Positions 18,507 to 28,089 are shown, counted from the stretch's first letter. The stretch is 64,000 nucleotides of DNA from Pedobacter cryoconitis (GCF_003259615.1 NZ_QLLR01000007.1:110380-174379), one strand, 5' to 3'. Made by a program: numbers and translations. The notes: generated by a model from the sequence alone, not told the origin.

Positions 18507-19382
18507 TTATGGTGTCAGAGCAATGGTGTTTACAGTAAGAATTGGCCATAATCCTGCGCCTACGCTTACTCCTTTAGTATCGCCGCGTTTAGCATCCGGG
18601 CCGAAATAATATAATGGGTGGCCTTTGTAGGTTAATTGTTGTTTACCTGCAGCTGTAATCTGTACAAACATGTCTTTTTTGATTACTGAGGGTACATTCA
18701 GCACAGCTGATTCATAGATCGGCCAGGTTCCGTTGTTACTTAAATCGGCTTTGGTATAAGTGTTCAGGTTAAACTTATCTGGTGCAAATGCGTACAAGGT
18801 TCTGCCGGCCGCATCGGTTAGGTATTGGGTAGTTCCTGTGCCTTCTTTTTCATCAGCAGTATAATTTTTGCCGTCAACACCTACCAGCTGATTGTTTGCG
18901 AACATCACTGAGTAATCTGGTTTAGCGACAAACCAGGTTCCGCCTGAGCCGTCTCCGTTTACGTCACCTTTATTGCTGTCTCCGGAGAAATAATATAATG
19001 GCCATCCTTTATAAACGGTTTGTTTTTTGCCATCTGCACGGGTAATCGTACTTATATCTGTTGCTGTAATTCCTGTAGGGGCAGTTTCATTGCCGGCATA
19101 ATAAGGCATCCACGTGATGGCACAGGCACCTGAACAGCCTGATGTACCATTGGCATCAATCGCGAAAGCGTAAAGTGATTTTCCATTGGCATCGGTTAGA
19201 ATACTGCCAAACTTTGCATCGGTGGTTAGTGCGAGGTTCGCGGAGACAGGCGCGGTAACAGGTGGGTTACCGTAAGGATCCTGTCCACCAGGTGTGGAGT
19301 CATTGTTTTTTGAACAGGCCGAGAGCATAACGATCAATGTTAAGCTGCAAAGGGTCATACCTTTTCTTAGAGATAAATTCAT
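18507..19382 (-). CDS. Yx(FWY)xxD-repeat lipoprotein (secreted repeat, COG4315 type)
   Basis: 291 residues. The lipoprotein signal ends in LSAC (Cys about 23). The body holds two tandem units, each with two Yx(FWY)xxD motifs: YAFAID and YYFSGD in the first, YAFAPD and YYFGPD in the second, with the YKGWPLYYF/YKGHPLYYF segment preceding the later motif of each unit. This matches the secreted-repeat lipoprotein family (PF03640), whose function is not established. It is the first gene of the leftward cytochrome/YceI/DUF5777 unit and diverges from an ECF sigma factor gene 222 bases away, which may control it. Confidence 0.85.
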   Translation of the reverse strand: MNLSLRKGMTLCSLTLIVMLSACSKNNDSTPGGQDPYGNPPVTAPVSANLALTTDAKFGSILTDANGKSLYAFAIDANGTSGCSGACAITWMPYYAGNETAPTGITATDISTITRADGKKQTVYKGWPLYYFSGDSNKGDVNGDGSGGTWFVAKPDYSVMFANNQLVGVDGKNYTADEKEGTGTTQYLTDAAGRTLYAFAPDKFNLNTYTKADLSNNGTWPIYESAVLNVPSVIKKDMFVQITAAGKQQLTYKGHPLYYFGPDAKRGDTKGVSVGAGLWPILTVNTIALTP

Positions 19383-19542
19383 GATTGCTGAGGATAAATG
19401 TTAATAATATTTTTAATTATTGCGGTTACGCAGACCAAGAGCTAAAGGTTGTGTGGTGGAGCAATAAAATATTGTTAATAAAAATAATTGTCTGTCTTAC
19501 AGGTTTTTAAGTGCAAAAACAAATTTTATTATTACGTTTGGC

Positions 19543-19569
19543 AACCTTTCGCGTATAAGCGACGTATAG
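19543..19569 (+). promoter_or_regulatory. Candidate ECF-sigma-dependent promoter before the sigma gene
   Basis: An AAC core (19543-19545, in GGCAACCTTT) is followed after 17 bases by CGTATAG (19563-19569). An AAC -35 core and a CGT-type -10 core with about this spacing are typical of ECF promoters, and ECF genes often control themselves. A TACGTTTG match to the Bacteroidota -7 element also lies at 19533-19540. The predicted leader before GTG 19605 is about 30 bases. Unproven. Confidence 0.4.
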
Positions 19570-19604
19570 GTAGGAAAATGGCGCAGGTTAAATTATAAGA
19601 ATAG

Positions 19605-20168
19605 GTGCAAAGTATCATTAGCGGGTGCATCAATAAGGAAAGATCAAGTCAGTATTTACTCTATAAAGAATTTTATAGTTATTGCATGGCTATATGCCGT
19701 CGGTACGCTTTAAATGATTTTGATGCTGCCGAAGTATTAAATGATGGATTCTTGAAAGTTTTTACACATATAGAAAAATATGATCCTGAGAAACCCTTTA
19801 AACCGTGGCTTGCGCGCATTATTACAAATACCGCGATTGACCATTACCGGATGAATCTGAAGTTTTCAGACCATGATGATGTCAATGATCATGAGGAGAT
19901 TGGGCAGGCTGCTTCGATTTATGAGCAACTGGCTTATAAAGATTTACTGGTTTTAGTTCAGACGCTTTCCCCTGCTTACCGTACCGTATTTAACTTATAT
20001 GCTATTGATGGTTATTCGCATGAAGAAATAGCCAGTCTCTTAAAAATATCAACAGGAACATCTAAATCTAATCTATTTAAAGCACGACAACAGTTAAGAG
20101 AAAAACTCACGGCCTTGAATGTAAACAAGCCGGCAGAGGGAACGGCCGATTTACAACAGGTTGAGTGA
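19605..20168 (+). CDS. ECF RNA polymerase sigma factor
   Basis: 187 residues with sigma region 2 (about 15-80: LYKEFYSYCMAICRRYALN, AAEVLNDGFLKVFTHI, KPWLARIITNTAIDHYR) and region 4 (about 105-165: LSPAYRTVFNLYAIDGYSHEEIASLL). The start is the GTG at 19605: the in-frame codon immediately upstream is TAG, and the SIISGCINKE segment usual at the N-terminus of this group would be lost from any later ATG. It is followed after 70 bases by a gene for a membrane-anchored protein probably acting as its partner, and diverges from the cytochrome/YceI unit. Target genes are inferred to be local. Confidence 0.9.
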   Translation: MQSIISGCINKERSSQYLLYKEFYSYCMAICRRYALNDFDAAEVLNDGFLKVFTHIEKYDPEKPFKPWLARIITNTAIDHYRMNLKFSDHDDVNDHEEIGQAASIYEQLAYKDLLVLVQTLSPAYRTVFNLYAIDGYSHEEIASLLKISTGTSKSNLFKARQQLREKLTALNVNKPAEGTADLQQVE

Positions 20169-20238
20169 AGGGTCATTGGGTATAATGGAGAATAAATCTG
20201 GGTTTAACAATGAAATGCAAAGAAAATAATAAATACTG

Positions 20239-21576
20239 ATGAAGGAAGATAACGAGATAGATCAGCTATTTAAAGATAGGTTAAGCGATCCTGAGATCCC
20301 TTTCGATGAAATGAATTGGGAAAAGATGGAGCGCAGGCTGGACGGAGAGAAGAAAAAAAAGGTAATTCCAATATGGGTGTATACTGCTTGCGGTATTGCC
20401 GCGGTATTGATGATCTCTTTATACTTGATTTTTCTTGCGCCTTCCCATTCAGATCAAATAGTTAAAGATCCATTAACCAGTCGGGTAGTTAAGCCAGGTA
20501 AAGAGGTTGTGCCTTTAACTGTTGCGGATTCGCTGAAAGTAAAAGGTGCGGAGGTAGCAGGTAATAAAGTACCTGATGTTCAAGTGCCGGGCGTTCGGGT
20601 GCAGGATGTTCAAAGGCCGGGCATGAATATTCCAGCTGTTGAAATACCAGTTGCCGGGAAATCTGCAGGTACGCAAGGCGGATACGTTGCTGAAAATATA
20701 AACCCGATATTGAACTCAACAACCTCTGTATTATATCCTCAAATAATTCCCGTGTCTCCTGTAATAACCCCTGCAACGACTATTGCTGGAAATGCTAAAT
20801 CAAAATCAGCTGTTCCAATAGTGGAAACAGACAGTGCTATCCTGGTGAGAAAGGCCAATGCTTTAGCGCACAGTAAAGATCCGTTTGAAAGAGTTGAAGC
20901 CTCAGAAATTGCACGCAGTGTGAAAAATAAAATGGAGAAAGCTTTACAGCCGCAAAATGACCTGATATTGAGTGCAATGGCTGCACCTGATATGTCTTTT
21001 GCGAAATCAAGTAAACCTTCTAAAGTAAGTTCCAATTTAGGAGTGCTGGCTACTTATGCTTTTACCCCGAAAATCAGCATGACCTCAGGAGCCATTTATT
21101 CGAGAAAGTTCTATAATTCGGGTGGGGGAGCACCCTGGGGCAACAATGGTTACGTGCCGGGATCAGACTGGCAGGTGAGTGCAGATTGTAATGTACTGGA
21201 TATTCCATTGAATGTAAACTATAAGATCTTTAACAAGAAAAAACTATCGGTAAGCTTGAACACCGGGCTTTCCAGTTATTTTATGCTGCAAGAAAAGTAT
21301 CAGTTTACAACAGGACAGGGGGCATCAGAGAAGATAACTAATCTGGAAATCGACAATCAGAATCAACACCTTTTCGGAATTGCGAATGTGTCAGTTAGTT
21401 TTGACCACCAGCTTACGCCATCGGTTAGTGTGGGGGTACAGCCCTTTGCAAAACTGCCATTAACAGGAATCGGATATGGGGATGCGAGTTTAAAATCGGC
21501 AGGGGTATCTTTCTCTTTGAATATTGGCTTATTCCCGGCTAAAAAACCAGGGAAATACGCAGCTGTCCGGTATTAA
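20239..21576 (+). CDS. Membrane-anchored sigma-partner protein with C-terminal barrel-like domain
   Basis: 445 residues. The N-terminal 42 are cytosolic-type and charged (IDQLFKDRLSDPEIPFDEMNWEKME), followed by one hydrophobic helix (about 44-67). A Val/Pro-rich periplasmic linker (about 110-140, with repeated VPxV/VPG steps) leads to a C-terminal domain (about 265-445) of beta strands resembling a porin-type outer-membrane barrel. The order ECF sigma then this gene suggests an anti-sigma or signal-coupling role. No zinc-finger or FecR motif is seen, so the anti-sigma function is inference. The combination of an inner-membrane helix and a barrel-like end is unusual topologically. Confidence 0.7.
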   Translation: MKEDNEIDQLFKDRLSDPEIPFDEMNWEKMERRLDGEKKKKVIPIWVYTACGIAAVLMISLYLIFLAPSHSDQIVKDPLTSRVVKPGKEVVPLTVADSLKVKGAEVAGNKVPDVQVPGVRVQDVQRPGMNIPAVEIPVAGKSAGTQGGYVAENINPILNSTTSVLYPQIIPVSPVITPATTIAGNAKSKSAVPIVETDSAILVRKANALAHSKDPFERVEASEIARSVKNKMEKALQPQNDLILSAMAAPDMSFAKSSKPSKVSSNLGVLATYAFTPKISMTSGAIYSRKFYNSGGGAPWGNNGYVPGSDWQVSADCNVLDIPLNVNYKIFNKKKLSVSLNTGLSSYFMLQEKYQFTTGQGASEKITNLEIDNQNQHLFGIANVSVSFDHQLTPSVSVGVQPFAKLPLTGIGYGDASLKSAGVSFSLNIGLFPAKKPGKYAAVRY

Positions 21577-21606
21577 ACAACCGCGTAATTCTAATTGATC
21601 ATTTAA

Positions 21607-22521
21607 TTAAATCTTCGTAGTGATATACTTATTTTCTAAAGTACCATCATCGTATAATTTGATAATCGCATATCCCGGAGGCGTTTCCTGATAATAATAA
21701 GGGTGTGCTGACTTTTCATCGCCTTTACCCCACCAGAAACCACTCATTGCCCCATTGCAATAATATTCGACCCCATTATACCAGGCGCTGTCCAGCAAAT
21801 GCTGATGTCCGCTCAGGCATACTTTAACTTTATCTTTGTATTTGTAAAACAAATGCTTAAGTTCTTTATGGTCACCATGTTGCCCGCCTTCCCAGGTATT
21901 GGTCACTGTTAACACCGGGTAATGGGACATCAATAATACCGGGGTATGCGGCGCAAGTTGTTCCAGTTCATTTTCCAGCCATTTAAACTGCTCCTCATCA
22001 AGTGATGTGTTTTTATTATTGCCATCCAGAATGATGAAATGCCACCCTTTTTTAGAGAAACTATAATAACGGTTAGGTATTTTTAATCTTTTAACTACAT
22101 AGTCTTTACCGTACATTTCATCTTCTTTGGAAGGCGCTGCCCACCACGTATCATGGTTTCCGATGCAGCTGTGCAGTTCATAACCAGAGATCTTGCTGAT
22201 ACATTTATCCCAGACTGCCCACTGTTCTATAACCTGTTCCCGTTTGATATTGTCATAATCGGCGGCATGAATACTATCACCGCCATTGAGAAAGAAATCT
22301 ACTTTTAAGTTTTTGATTTCCTGAAGGCATTTTTCAAACCTGGTAGTCGCATCTTCGAATTGTCTGATATGTACATCTGTAATGTGAGCTACTGTTAATA
22401 CCAGTTTTCTTTTTGGCGCATTTGAGGTTTCAACACTAATGATGGCAGCCTCAGCGGCTTTTCCGAAAGCCAGTCCCAAAGCAGCAAGCGGGATAGTTTT
22501 TAATAAGCTTCTTCTTTTCAT
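21607..22521 (-). CDS. Secreted calcineurin-like metallophosphoesterase
   Basis: 304 residues. The leader KRRSLLKTIPLAALGLAFGKA has paired Arg, a hydrophobic core and an Ala-rich end, resembling a twin-arginine signal. Metal-binding motifs of the calcineurin fold follow in order: HITDVHIR (about 46-53), LNGGDSIH, CIGNHDTWW, LMSHYPVL and CLSGHQHLLD. It lies 73 bases downstream of a SusD gene and forms the last gene of the ECF/FecR/SusC/SusD locus, so it probably cleaves phosphate from a substrate handled by that transporter. The specific phosphoester is unknown. Confidence 0.87.
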   Translation of the reverse strand: MKRRSLLKTIPLAALGLAFGKAAEAAIISVETSNAPKRKLVLTVAHITDVHIRQFEDATTRFEKCLQEIKNLKVDFFLNGGDSIHAADYDNIKREQVIEQWAVWDKCISKISGYELHSCIGNHDTWWAAPSKEDEMYGKDYVVKRLKIPNRYYSFSKKGWHFIILDGNNKNTSLDEEQFKWLENELEQLAPHTPVLLMSHYPVLTVTNTWEGGQHGDHKELKHLFYKYKDKVKVCLSGHQHLLDSAWYNGVEYYCNGAMSGFWWGKGDEKSAHPYYYQETPPGYAIIKLYDDGTLENKYITTKI

Positions 22522-22540
22522 TGTATAGTTATTTTTATAA

Positions 22541-22565
22541 GGGCCTGTTTAAACTAAACAGGCCC
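22541..22565 (-). other. 11-bp perfect hairpin between susD and the phosphoesterase gene
   Basis: GGGCCTGTTTA and TAAACAGGCCC pair perfectly around a 3-base loop. No clear T-run follows on the transcribed strand, so it may be an mRNA-stabilising or partially terminating intercistronic hairpin that lowers phosphoesterase expression relative to SusC/SusD. Confidence 0.65.
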
Positions 22566-22594
22566 GATGATTTTAAATGATTGTTATCAAACGA

Positions 22595-24400
22595 TTACCA
22601 GCCTTTAGGTTGTACCAGTTTTGGATTCAGTAATACCTGCTGGAAAGGGATTGGGAAATAATAATATTTCGCTTCGTTAAATGATCTTGGAGTGCTGACG
22701 TTTTCCGGAAACATGATAAATCCTGAAGTCTGATTACTCAGATAAAAACTATTACTGTTCAGGTAATACATCACCAGGTTTGCCTTTACAGCAGCCGGAA
22801 CACCTGCAAGCGGATCAGTTTTTTCCGGAGATTCCAGGATGGCAATATCTTCCACACCATCGCCGGTTACATCCATTGCACCTAATTTGGAAACATAAAT
22901 CCCCTGGGTAGGCCTTTCTAATAATTTACCTGCTTTCCATCTTAATAAATCATTGTAACGGAAACCTTCACAAGCCAGTTCTACATTACGTTCCCGGCGT
23001 ATTTCAAGTAAAACCCCTTTATTTCCACTGGAAACCTGTGGATACATATTCACCAGAACAGGATCTGGGGTCGCATTTGCCAGGCTCATATTTAAAGGCG
23101 ATACACCAGCACGGTTACGCAGCAGATTGATAGTCTGATCCAGATCGCCCTGCGTGATACTACCGAGTTCTGCTTTAGCTTCTGCATTAATCAGCAACGT
23201 TTCTGCGTATCGGAAAATTGGTAAATCTGAATATTCCGTATATACTTTAGTATTGGGATCTATTGCATAGAATTTGATTTGCGGATAGCCTCCAAAGGTA
23301 GGTCTGATCAGATTTGGTCTGCCTAAAGTTGTAGAGAATCCCGGAGGCATAATCGTTACGGCCATCCTTGGGTCACGGTTATTAAAAACTTCAGTATAAG
23401 TTTTGGTATTCCAGCCCGGGTTGGAAGTAAAAGGAGTACCATCTGCCATCAGATAAGTATCAGCCATAGCTTTACTGATAGACCACTGCCAGTCAAAAAC
23501 ATAATGTGTATCGTTAGAGCGGTTTAAAGCCTGGTCGAAATCACGGTAAAAAAGTATTTCCTTATTGGAGCTCAAATCTGCACTGGTAAATATCTTTTGA
23601 TAATCTTCTCCTTTTTTACCCGTATTGTAGATAGAGAAACCTCCGCTCATGATTTCTTTAGAAGCTGAAACCGCTCTTTCCAGAAATGGGGTTGCACTGG
23701 CCTGAAGCCCCAGTTCATCATGGTATTTTCGGAAAGTACCTTCATAAAGACAGAATCTGGAAAGCATAGCCAGCGCAGCCCATTTCGTGATTCTTGATTT
23801 AGTCCCATCAGCCTTCACATGGCTAACAGCATATTCAAGATCTGCACGGATAGAATCTGCTACGAGTGCGCGCGGATCTTGTTTTTTATAAAGTGCAGCT
23901 TCATCAGTCGCCTCCAGTACGGTCGTATAATAAGGAACATCACCATATCTTTTCAGCATTTCAAAATAGAAATCGGCTCTGTAAAAACGGGCGATACCAG
24001 TAAAATGTGCTACAGTTGCCTGATCTCCCTGAACATCCTGAAGGTTATTGAGCATATAGTTTATTCTGCGGAGGTTTTCCCAGTTCCAGGATTTAGGAGT
24101 CACTGTGGTTGCACTGATTTTCCCTCTGATCATGTTGTCAATTTCACTACCACCCAGGTAAACGGAGAGATTATCTGAAAACACATCATTTTTTCTCTCC
24201 ATCACATCATTCAGCGCAGTCATCCCTGTCATTTCATAAAACCCATTACTGTAGGTTTCCAGATCGGCAGTAGTTTTAAAAAAATACTTAGGGTTAATTG
24301 AGGTTTGCGGCTCTCTTTCCAGGAAGTTCTTTTTACAACCTGTGAGTATAGTTATTGCGAGTACTACAATAACCAGCGGGGTATAATATCTTGATAACAT
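22595..24400 (-). CDS. SusD/RagB-family outer-membrane lipoprotein
   Basis: 601 residues with a lipoprotein signal ending in LTGC (Cys about 22) and the mature start KKNFLEREPQ. SusD features include the N-terminal TPR-like helices (LRRINYMLNNLQ; ARFYRADFYFEMLKRYGDVPYY) and the C-terminal LEIRRERNVELACEGFRYND signature. It is the surface ligand-binding partner of the SusC protein encoded immediately upstream (4 bases between stop and start). Length is typical. The substrate is unknown, but the phosphoesterase gene downstream hints at a phosphorylated compound. Confidence 0.95.
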   Translation of the reverse strand: MLSRYYTPLVIVVLAITILTGCKKNFLEREPQTSINPKYFFKTTADLETYSNGFYEMTGMTALNDVMERKNDVFSDNLSVYLGGSEIDNMIRGKISATTVTPKSWNWENLRRINYMLNNLQDVQGDQATVAHFTGIARFYRADFYFEMLKRYGDVPYYTTVLEATDEAALYKKQDPRALVADSIRADLEYAVSHVKADGTKSRITKWAALAMLSRFCLYEGTFRKYHDELGLQASATPFLERAVSASKEIMSGGFSIYNTGKKGEDYQKIFTSADLSSNKEILFYRDFDQALNRSNDTHYVFDWQWSISKAMADTYLMADGTPFTSNPGWNTKTYTEVFNNRDPRMAVTIMPPGFSTTLGRPNLIRPTFGGYPQIKFYAIDPNTKVYTEYSDLPIFRYAETLLINAEAKAELGSITQGDLDQTINLLRNRAGVSPLNMSLANATPDPVLVNMYPQVSSGNKGVLLEIRRERNVELACEGFRYNDLLRWKAGKLLERPTQGIYVSKLGAMDVTGDGVEDIAILESPEKTDPLAGVPAAVKANLVMYYLNSNSFYLSNQTSGFIMFPENVSTPRSFNEAKYYYFPIPFQQVLLNPKLVQPKGW

Positions 24401-24404
24401 CTGA

Positions 24405-27400
24405 TTAAAAATTAAGGTTCATGCCAAATGAATAAGTACGTTGAAAGGGATAAATATTCCCCTGTAATCCTTCCGGATCCAGCTTTACCTTCAGTTTAGA
24501 ATATTCAAAAAGATTCTCTCCACTCACATAGAAATGGACATTATCCAGCTTGAGTTTCTTCAATATGCTTTTAGGAAGCGTATAGCCAATGGTTATATTT
24601 TTAACCCTTAAATAAGCCGCATTTTGCAGGTATCTGGTGTTAGGGATACCCAGTTCTTCTCCTGTATCTTCTGCCGAATAAGCTTTGACCCTTGGGAAGT
24701 AGGCATTTGGAGTTTCAGGTGACCAGTGATCCATATTCTGGGTCGTCACATTCGTCCAGGGTTGTGCATAAATACCCCAGAAATAAATATTACTTCCCTC
24801 TGCATACCAGTCTCTTTTGGCTACACCTTGTATAAATACTCTGACATCAAATCCTTTCCATGCAGCGGATAAATCAACACTATAAGGAAGACGGATCTGG
24901 CTGTTTCCGATCTTATAAAGATCTCCCGGATTATTTACCGTTTTATCTCCAAAATCTACTTTTCCATCACTATTGCGGTCTTTGAATTTAATATCACCTA
25001 CAAAATACTGATAACGCTGATCGTCAGTACCCACAGCAGTCTGGTTCGCATGGTTTTTTAACTCTTCTGCATTCTGGAAAAATCCTTCAGTTTCCAATCC
25101 CCAGATTTCACCAATCTCCATGCCTTCATAATAATTGTTTTTGCCATCACTTTTTTTACCAAATGATTTAGTTGGGTTATCAAAACGGGTAATATAAGCG
25201 CGGCTATCACTTAAGGCAAAGGTCGCGTTGTAGGAAAGCGGTGAGCCTCCAACCTGAACTTCGTCTCTCCAGCTCAATTTGATCTCCCAGCCCTTGGTCT
25301 TTAAATCTGCAGAGTTAGCTGTAGGGGAGGCTGTACCGAACACGCCCGGTAATAATTTTCCGGGAACAAGCATGTTTTTCGTGTACCTGGTATATTTATC
25401 AAGGTTCAATTCCAGTTTATTCTTGAAAAAGGTCAGGTCTGCACCGACATTGATGGTAGAAACCTTTTCCCAGGTGAAATTACTGGAGATAGCCAGTGGT
25501 GGATTTACGTAATTAGGTTGCTTGCCATCTAAGATCTGACCGTTCTTTTTACTGTCCATTAAAGCCAGGTAATCATATTCGTTCACAGAAGCCTGGTTGC
25601 CGAGTACACCATAAGAACCTCTGAACTTGAATTGGTTCATTCCGATAGCTTCTTTTACAGGTTTGAAAAATGATTCTTCAGAAATTAACCATCCTGCGGA
25701 TGCAGAAGGCACAAAAGCCCATCTTTGACCAGGGGCAAAACGGGAAGAACCGTCATAACGTCCGTTAAATTCAAGCAGATATTTTTCTTTGAAATTGTAA
25801 TTCAGCCGGTAAAAAATCCCCTGTACAGCCCATTCTCCGATTCTCTCGGTAATGGTTTGGTCACCAGTAGCTAAATTTACAGAAGGAATAGCAGTGGAGA
25901 TCAGCGATTTCCGGGAAGCATAGAAATTGGTATTGATATAATGCTCCTGGTTATAACCTAAAAGCCCTGAAATAAAATGATTGCCCAGTTTTTTATGTGC
26001 TTCAGTATATAAATTGACTACATCATATTTGATATTAATATTCCGGTTAGATGCACTGGAAGTTGAATTTAACGGAGGTGCTAAATCTGGCCCTGTTTTG
26101 TGAGCTACAGGAATATCGTAAGCTCTGACTAATGTATCGACTCTTCTGAAGGTCGCATCACCTTTTAAACTCCATACATCTTTAATTAAAGAAGCATCGA
26201 AAGAAAATGTCGTTTGTACCGTGTGGTTGGTAATATTTTTTCTGCCGCCTTCTTTGACTGCGCCCAGTGAACCTGCGCCTGCAGAAGTCCAGGAGCCATC
26301 AGGATTTTTAGGGATGTCAGTTATATTGCTCCGGTTAATAGCCTGGAAATAAGTTTGGTCGTCCAGTATGGTCGGTGCCTGGTAAGTACCTGCGCTAAAT
26401 AACGTATTGTTTGCGATGTTCAGCCATTTAGTGACATTGATGTCTACCTTACCTCTCATGTTGTACAGGTTGTTTTTCTCTTTAGCATCACGCGCAATTC
26501 CATTCTGGCTAAAATAATTTGCAGACAGATAATAACTTAACTTATCTGCTTTTTGAGAGACCGTTACAGCAGCATTATAAGTCGCTGCGGTTTTATTATA
26601 ACCTTCTCTTAACCAGTCTGTATTGCCAATATAAAACCATTTGGTCGGGTCGCTGGGGTCCAGCATTACATTCGGTAAAGAAGGATCTAAGGAGCGTAAT
26701 CGCGCTGCTTCAACTAATTTCGCGTTATAGGCAGGGTTGTATAATGGAAATGCAGCCTCATTTTTCATTTGCAGCACGGTATAAGGATCAGTCACTACTT
26801 CAGGTAGTTTACCAATTGTTCTGATACCGGTATAGCTGTTCACGCTGACATTCAGTTTCCCGCTTTTTGCAGATTTAGTGGTGATCAATACGACACCAAA
26901 TGCAGCTCTTGAACCATATATTGCTGCGGATGCTGCATCTTTCAAGACGGAAATACTTTCCACATCAGAGGAGTTTAACATTAAAAGTTCTGAAGCAGAG
27001 AAGGGTACGTTGTCTACCAGGATCAGCGGACTTCCTCCGTTTAAAGAAGTATAACCCCGGATGTTAAATTCAGGAGCTGTACCAGCTTTTCCGTTGGCAA
27101 TAGAAATATTCAGGTTGGGGATCAGTCCTTGTAAACCCTGTCCAAGGTTAGCAATAGGTCTGTTTTCCAGTTGTTTGGAAGTGATCGCATCTACAGCTCC
27201 TGTCAGGTTTGCTTTTTTCTGCTTTCCATAACCCACCACCACTACTTCCGTTAAATCTGCCTGCACTGGTAATAAGGTAATGTTCATACTGCCCGATTGA
27301 GAGACAGGCATTTCTTGTGATTTATAGCCTAAATAAGTGAAAATCAGTATTGCCTCTGCATGGGGCACCTTAAATTGGAAATTTCCATTCTCATCTGTCT

Positions 27401-27944
27401 TATACCAGGTTTTTGTGCCTTTGATCTGGATAGAAACTGAGGGTAGCGGCAAACCTTTTTCATCGATAATTCTTCCTCTGACCTCAATATCTTTAAAAAG
27501 GCTGATGACCTTATTGATCAGGGAAATTGATAATGGTTTGATCACGATGTTATTGGCTTCAACTGCATAGGTTAATTGCTGACCTGCAAGACATGTTTTC
27601 ATAACCTCATCAATAGAGGCATGTTTAAAACTCGCGTCGATCGTTTTGTTAGCCTGTAATTTGTCTTGTTCCCAAAGCACATTGTAGCCCGTTTGTTTTC
27701 GGATCTCCCTGAAAATATATTTAATTGCTACATTTTTCCGCGTTAAAGAGAGGTTCTGGGCATTGCTGCTGGCCGCCGCCTGCAACAGGAACGTAATCAT
27801 TAAAACTGTAGTAAGTTTAACGCTCATTATTAATTGTCTTTTAAACGCCTGGTCAAGGCCAGGAATACCCGGCAGCTTAACTGGTAAAAATTTGGCAATA
27901 CAGGCACTTAACCTGCGAAAAAAAATAGTATAAATTGTATACAT
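24405..27944 (-). CDS. SusC/RagA transporter with N-terminal STN signalling domain
   Basis: 1179 residues. A long N-terminal leader (ATG at 27944) ends in a signal core near residues 43-63 (MITFLLQAAASSNAQ); a start at Met40 (27827) is also possible. Then follow an STN domain (about 65-135, NVAIKYIFREIRKQTGYNV), a carboxypeptidase-regulatory-like domain (about 153-230), the TonB plug (about 235-350, GYGKQKKANLTGAV; SAAIYGSRAAFGVVLITTK) and a beta-barrel ending GMNLNF. The STN domain passes the ligand-bound signal to a FecR anti-sigma, encoded next upstream here with its ECF sigma factor. This is a self-inducing uptake system. Confidence 0.95.
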   Translation of the reverse strand: MYTIYTIFFRRLSACIAKFLPVKLPGIPGLDQAFKRQLIMSVKLTTVLMITFLLQAAASSNAQNLSLTRKNVAIKYIFREIRKQTGYNVLWEQDKLQANKTIDASFKHASIDEVMKTCLAGQQLTYAVEANNIVIKPLSISLINKVISLFKDIEVRGRIIDEKGLPLPSVSIQIKGTKTWYKTDENGNFQFKVPHAEAILIFTYLGYKSQEMPVSQSGSMNITLLPVQADLTEVVVVGYGKQKKANLTGAVDAITSKQLENRPIANLGQGLQGLIPNLNISIANGKAGTAPEFNIRGYTSLNGGSPLILVDNVPFSASELLMLNSSDVESISVLKDAASAAIYGSRAAFGVVLITTKSAKSGKLNVSVNSYTGIRTIGKLPEVVTDPYTVLQMKNEAAFPLYNPAYNAKLVEAARLRSLDPSLPNVMLDPSDPTKWFYIGNTDWLREGYNKTAATYNAAVTVSQKADKLSYYLSANYFSQNGIARDAKEKNNLYNMRGKVDINVTKWLNIANNTLFSAGTYQAPTILDDQTYFQAINRSNITDIPKNPDGSWTSAGAGSLGAVKEGGRKNITNHTVQTTFSFDASLIKDVWSLKGDATFRRVDTLVRAYDIPVAHKTGPDLAPPLNSTSSASNRNINIKYDVVNLYTEAHKKLGNHFISGLLGYNQEHYINTNFYASRKSLISTAIPSVNLATGDQTITERIGEWAVQGIFYRLNYNFKEKYLLEFNGRYDGSSRFAPGQRWAFVPSASAGWLISEESFFKPVKEAIGMNQFKFRGSYGVLGNQASVNEYDYLALMDSKKNGQILDGKQPNYVNPPLAISSNFTWEKVSTINVGADLTFFKNKLELNLDKYTRYTKNMLVPGKLLPGVFGTASPTANSADLKTKGWEIKLSWRDEVQVGGSPLSYNATFALSDSRAYITRFDNPTKSFGKKSDGKNNYYEGMEIGEIWGLETEGFFQNAEELKNHANQTAVGTDDQRYQYFVGDIKFKDRNSDGKVDFGDKTVNNPGDLYKIGNSQIRLPYSVDLSAAWKGFDVRVFIQGVAKRDWYAEGSNIYFWGIYAQPWTNVTTQNMDHWSPETPNAYFPRVKAYSAEDTGEELGIPNTRYLQNAAYLRVKNITIGYTLPKSILKKLKLDNVHFYVSGENLFEYSKLKVKLDPEGLQGNIYPFQRTYSFGMNLNF

Positions 27945-28029
27945 TTGAATCGTTTGTTGTGGGTTTTGAATACGCTATCGTGGTTTATTTATTTACCCCA
28001 ATTAAATCATGTGGCTCAGGCCGCATGCT

Positions 28030-28064
28030 GGTCAGTGATGTTTGCAGCATCACTGACCTTTTTT
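28030..28064 (+). terminator. Hairpin with T-run between fecR and susC, oriented rightward
   Basis: GGTCAGTGATG and CATCACTGACC form a perfect 11-bp stem with a 7-base loop, followed on the + strand by six T. The neighbouring genes run leftward, so as an intrinsic terminator it would act on antisense transcripts; on the sense strand it is only a stable hairpin ahead of susC. Confidence 0.6.
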
Positions 28065-28089
28065 AATGGAGATTATAATTCGGTATGGT

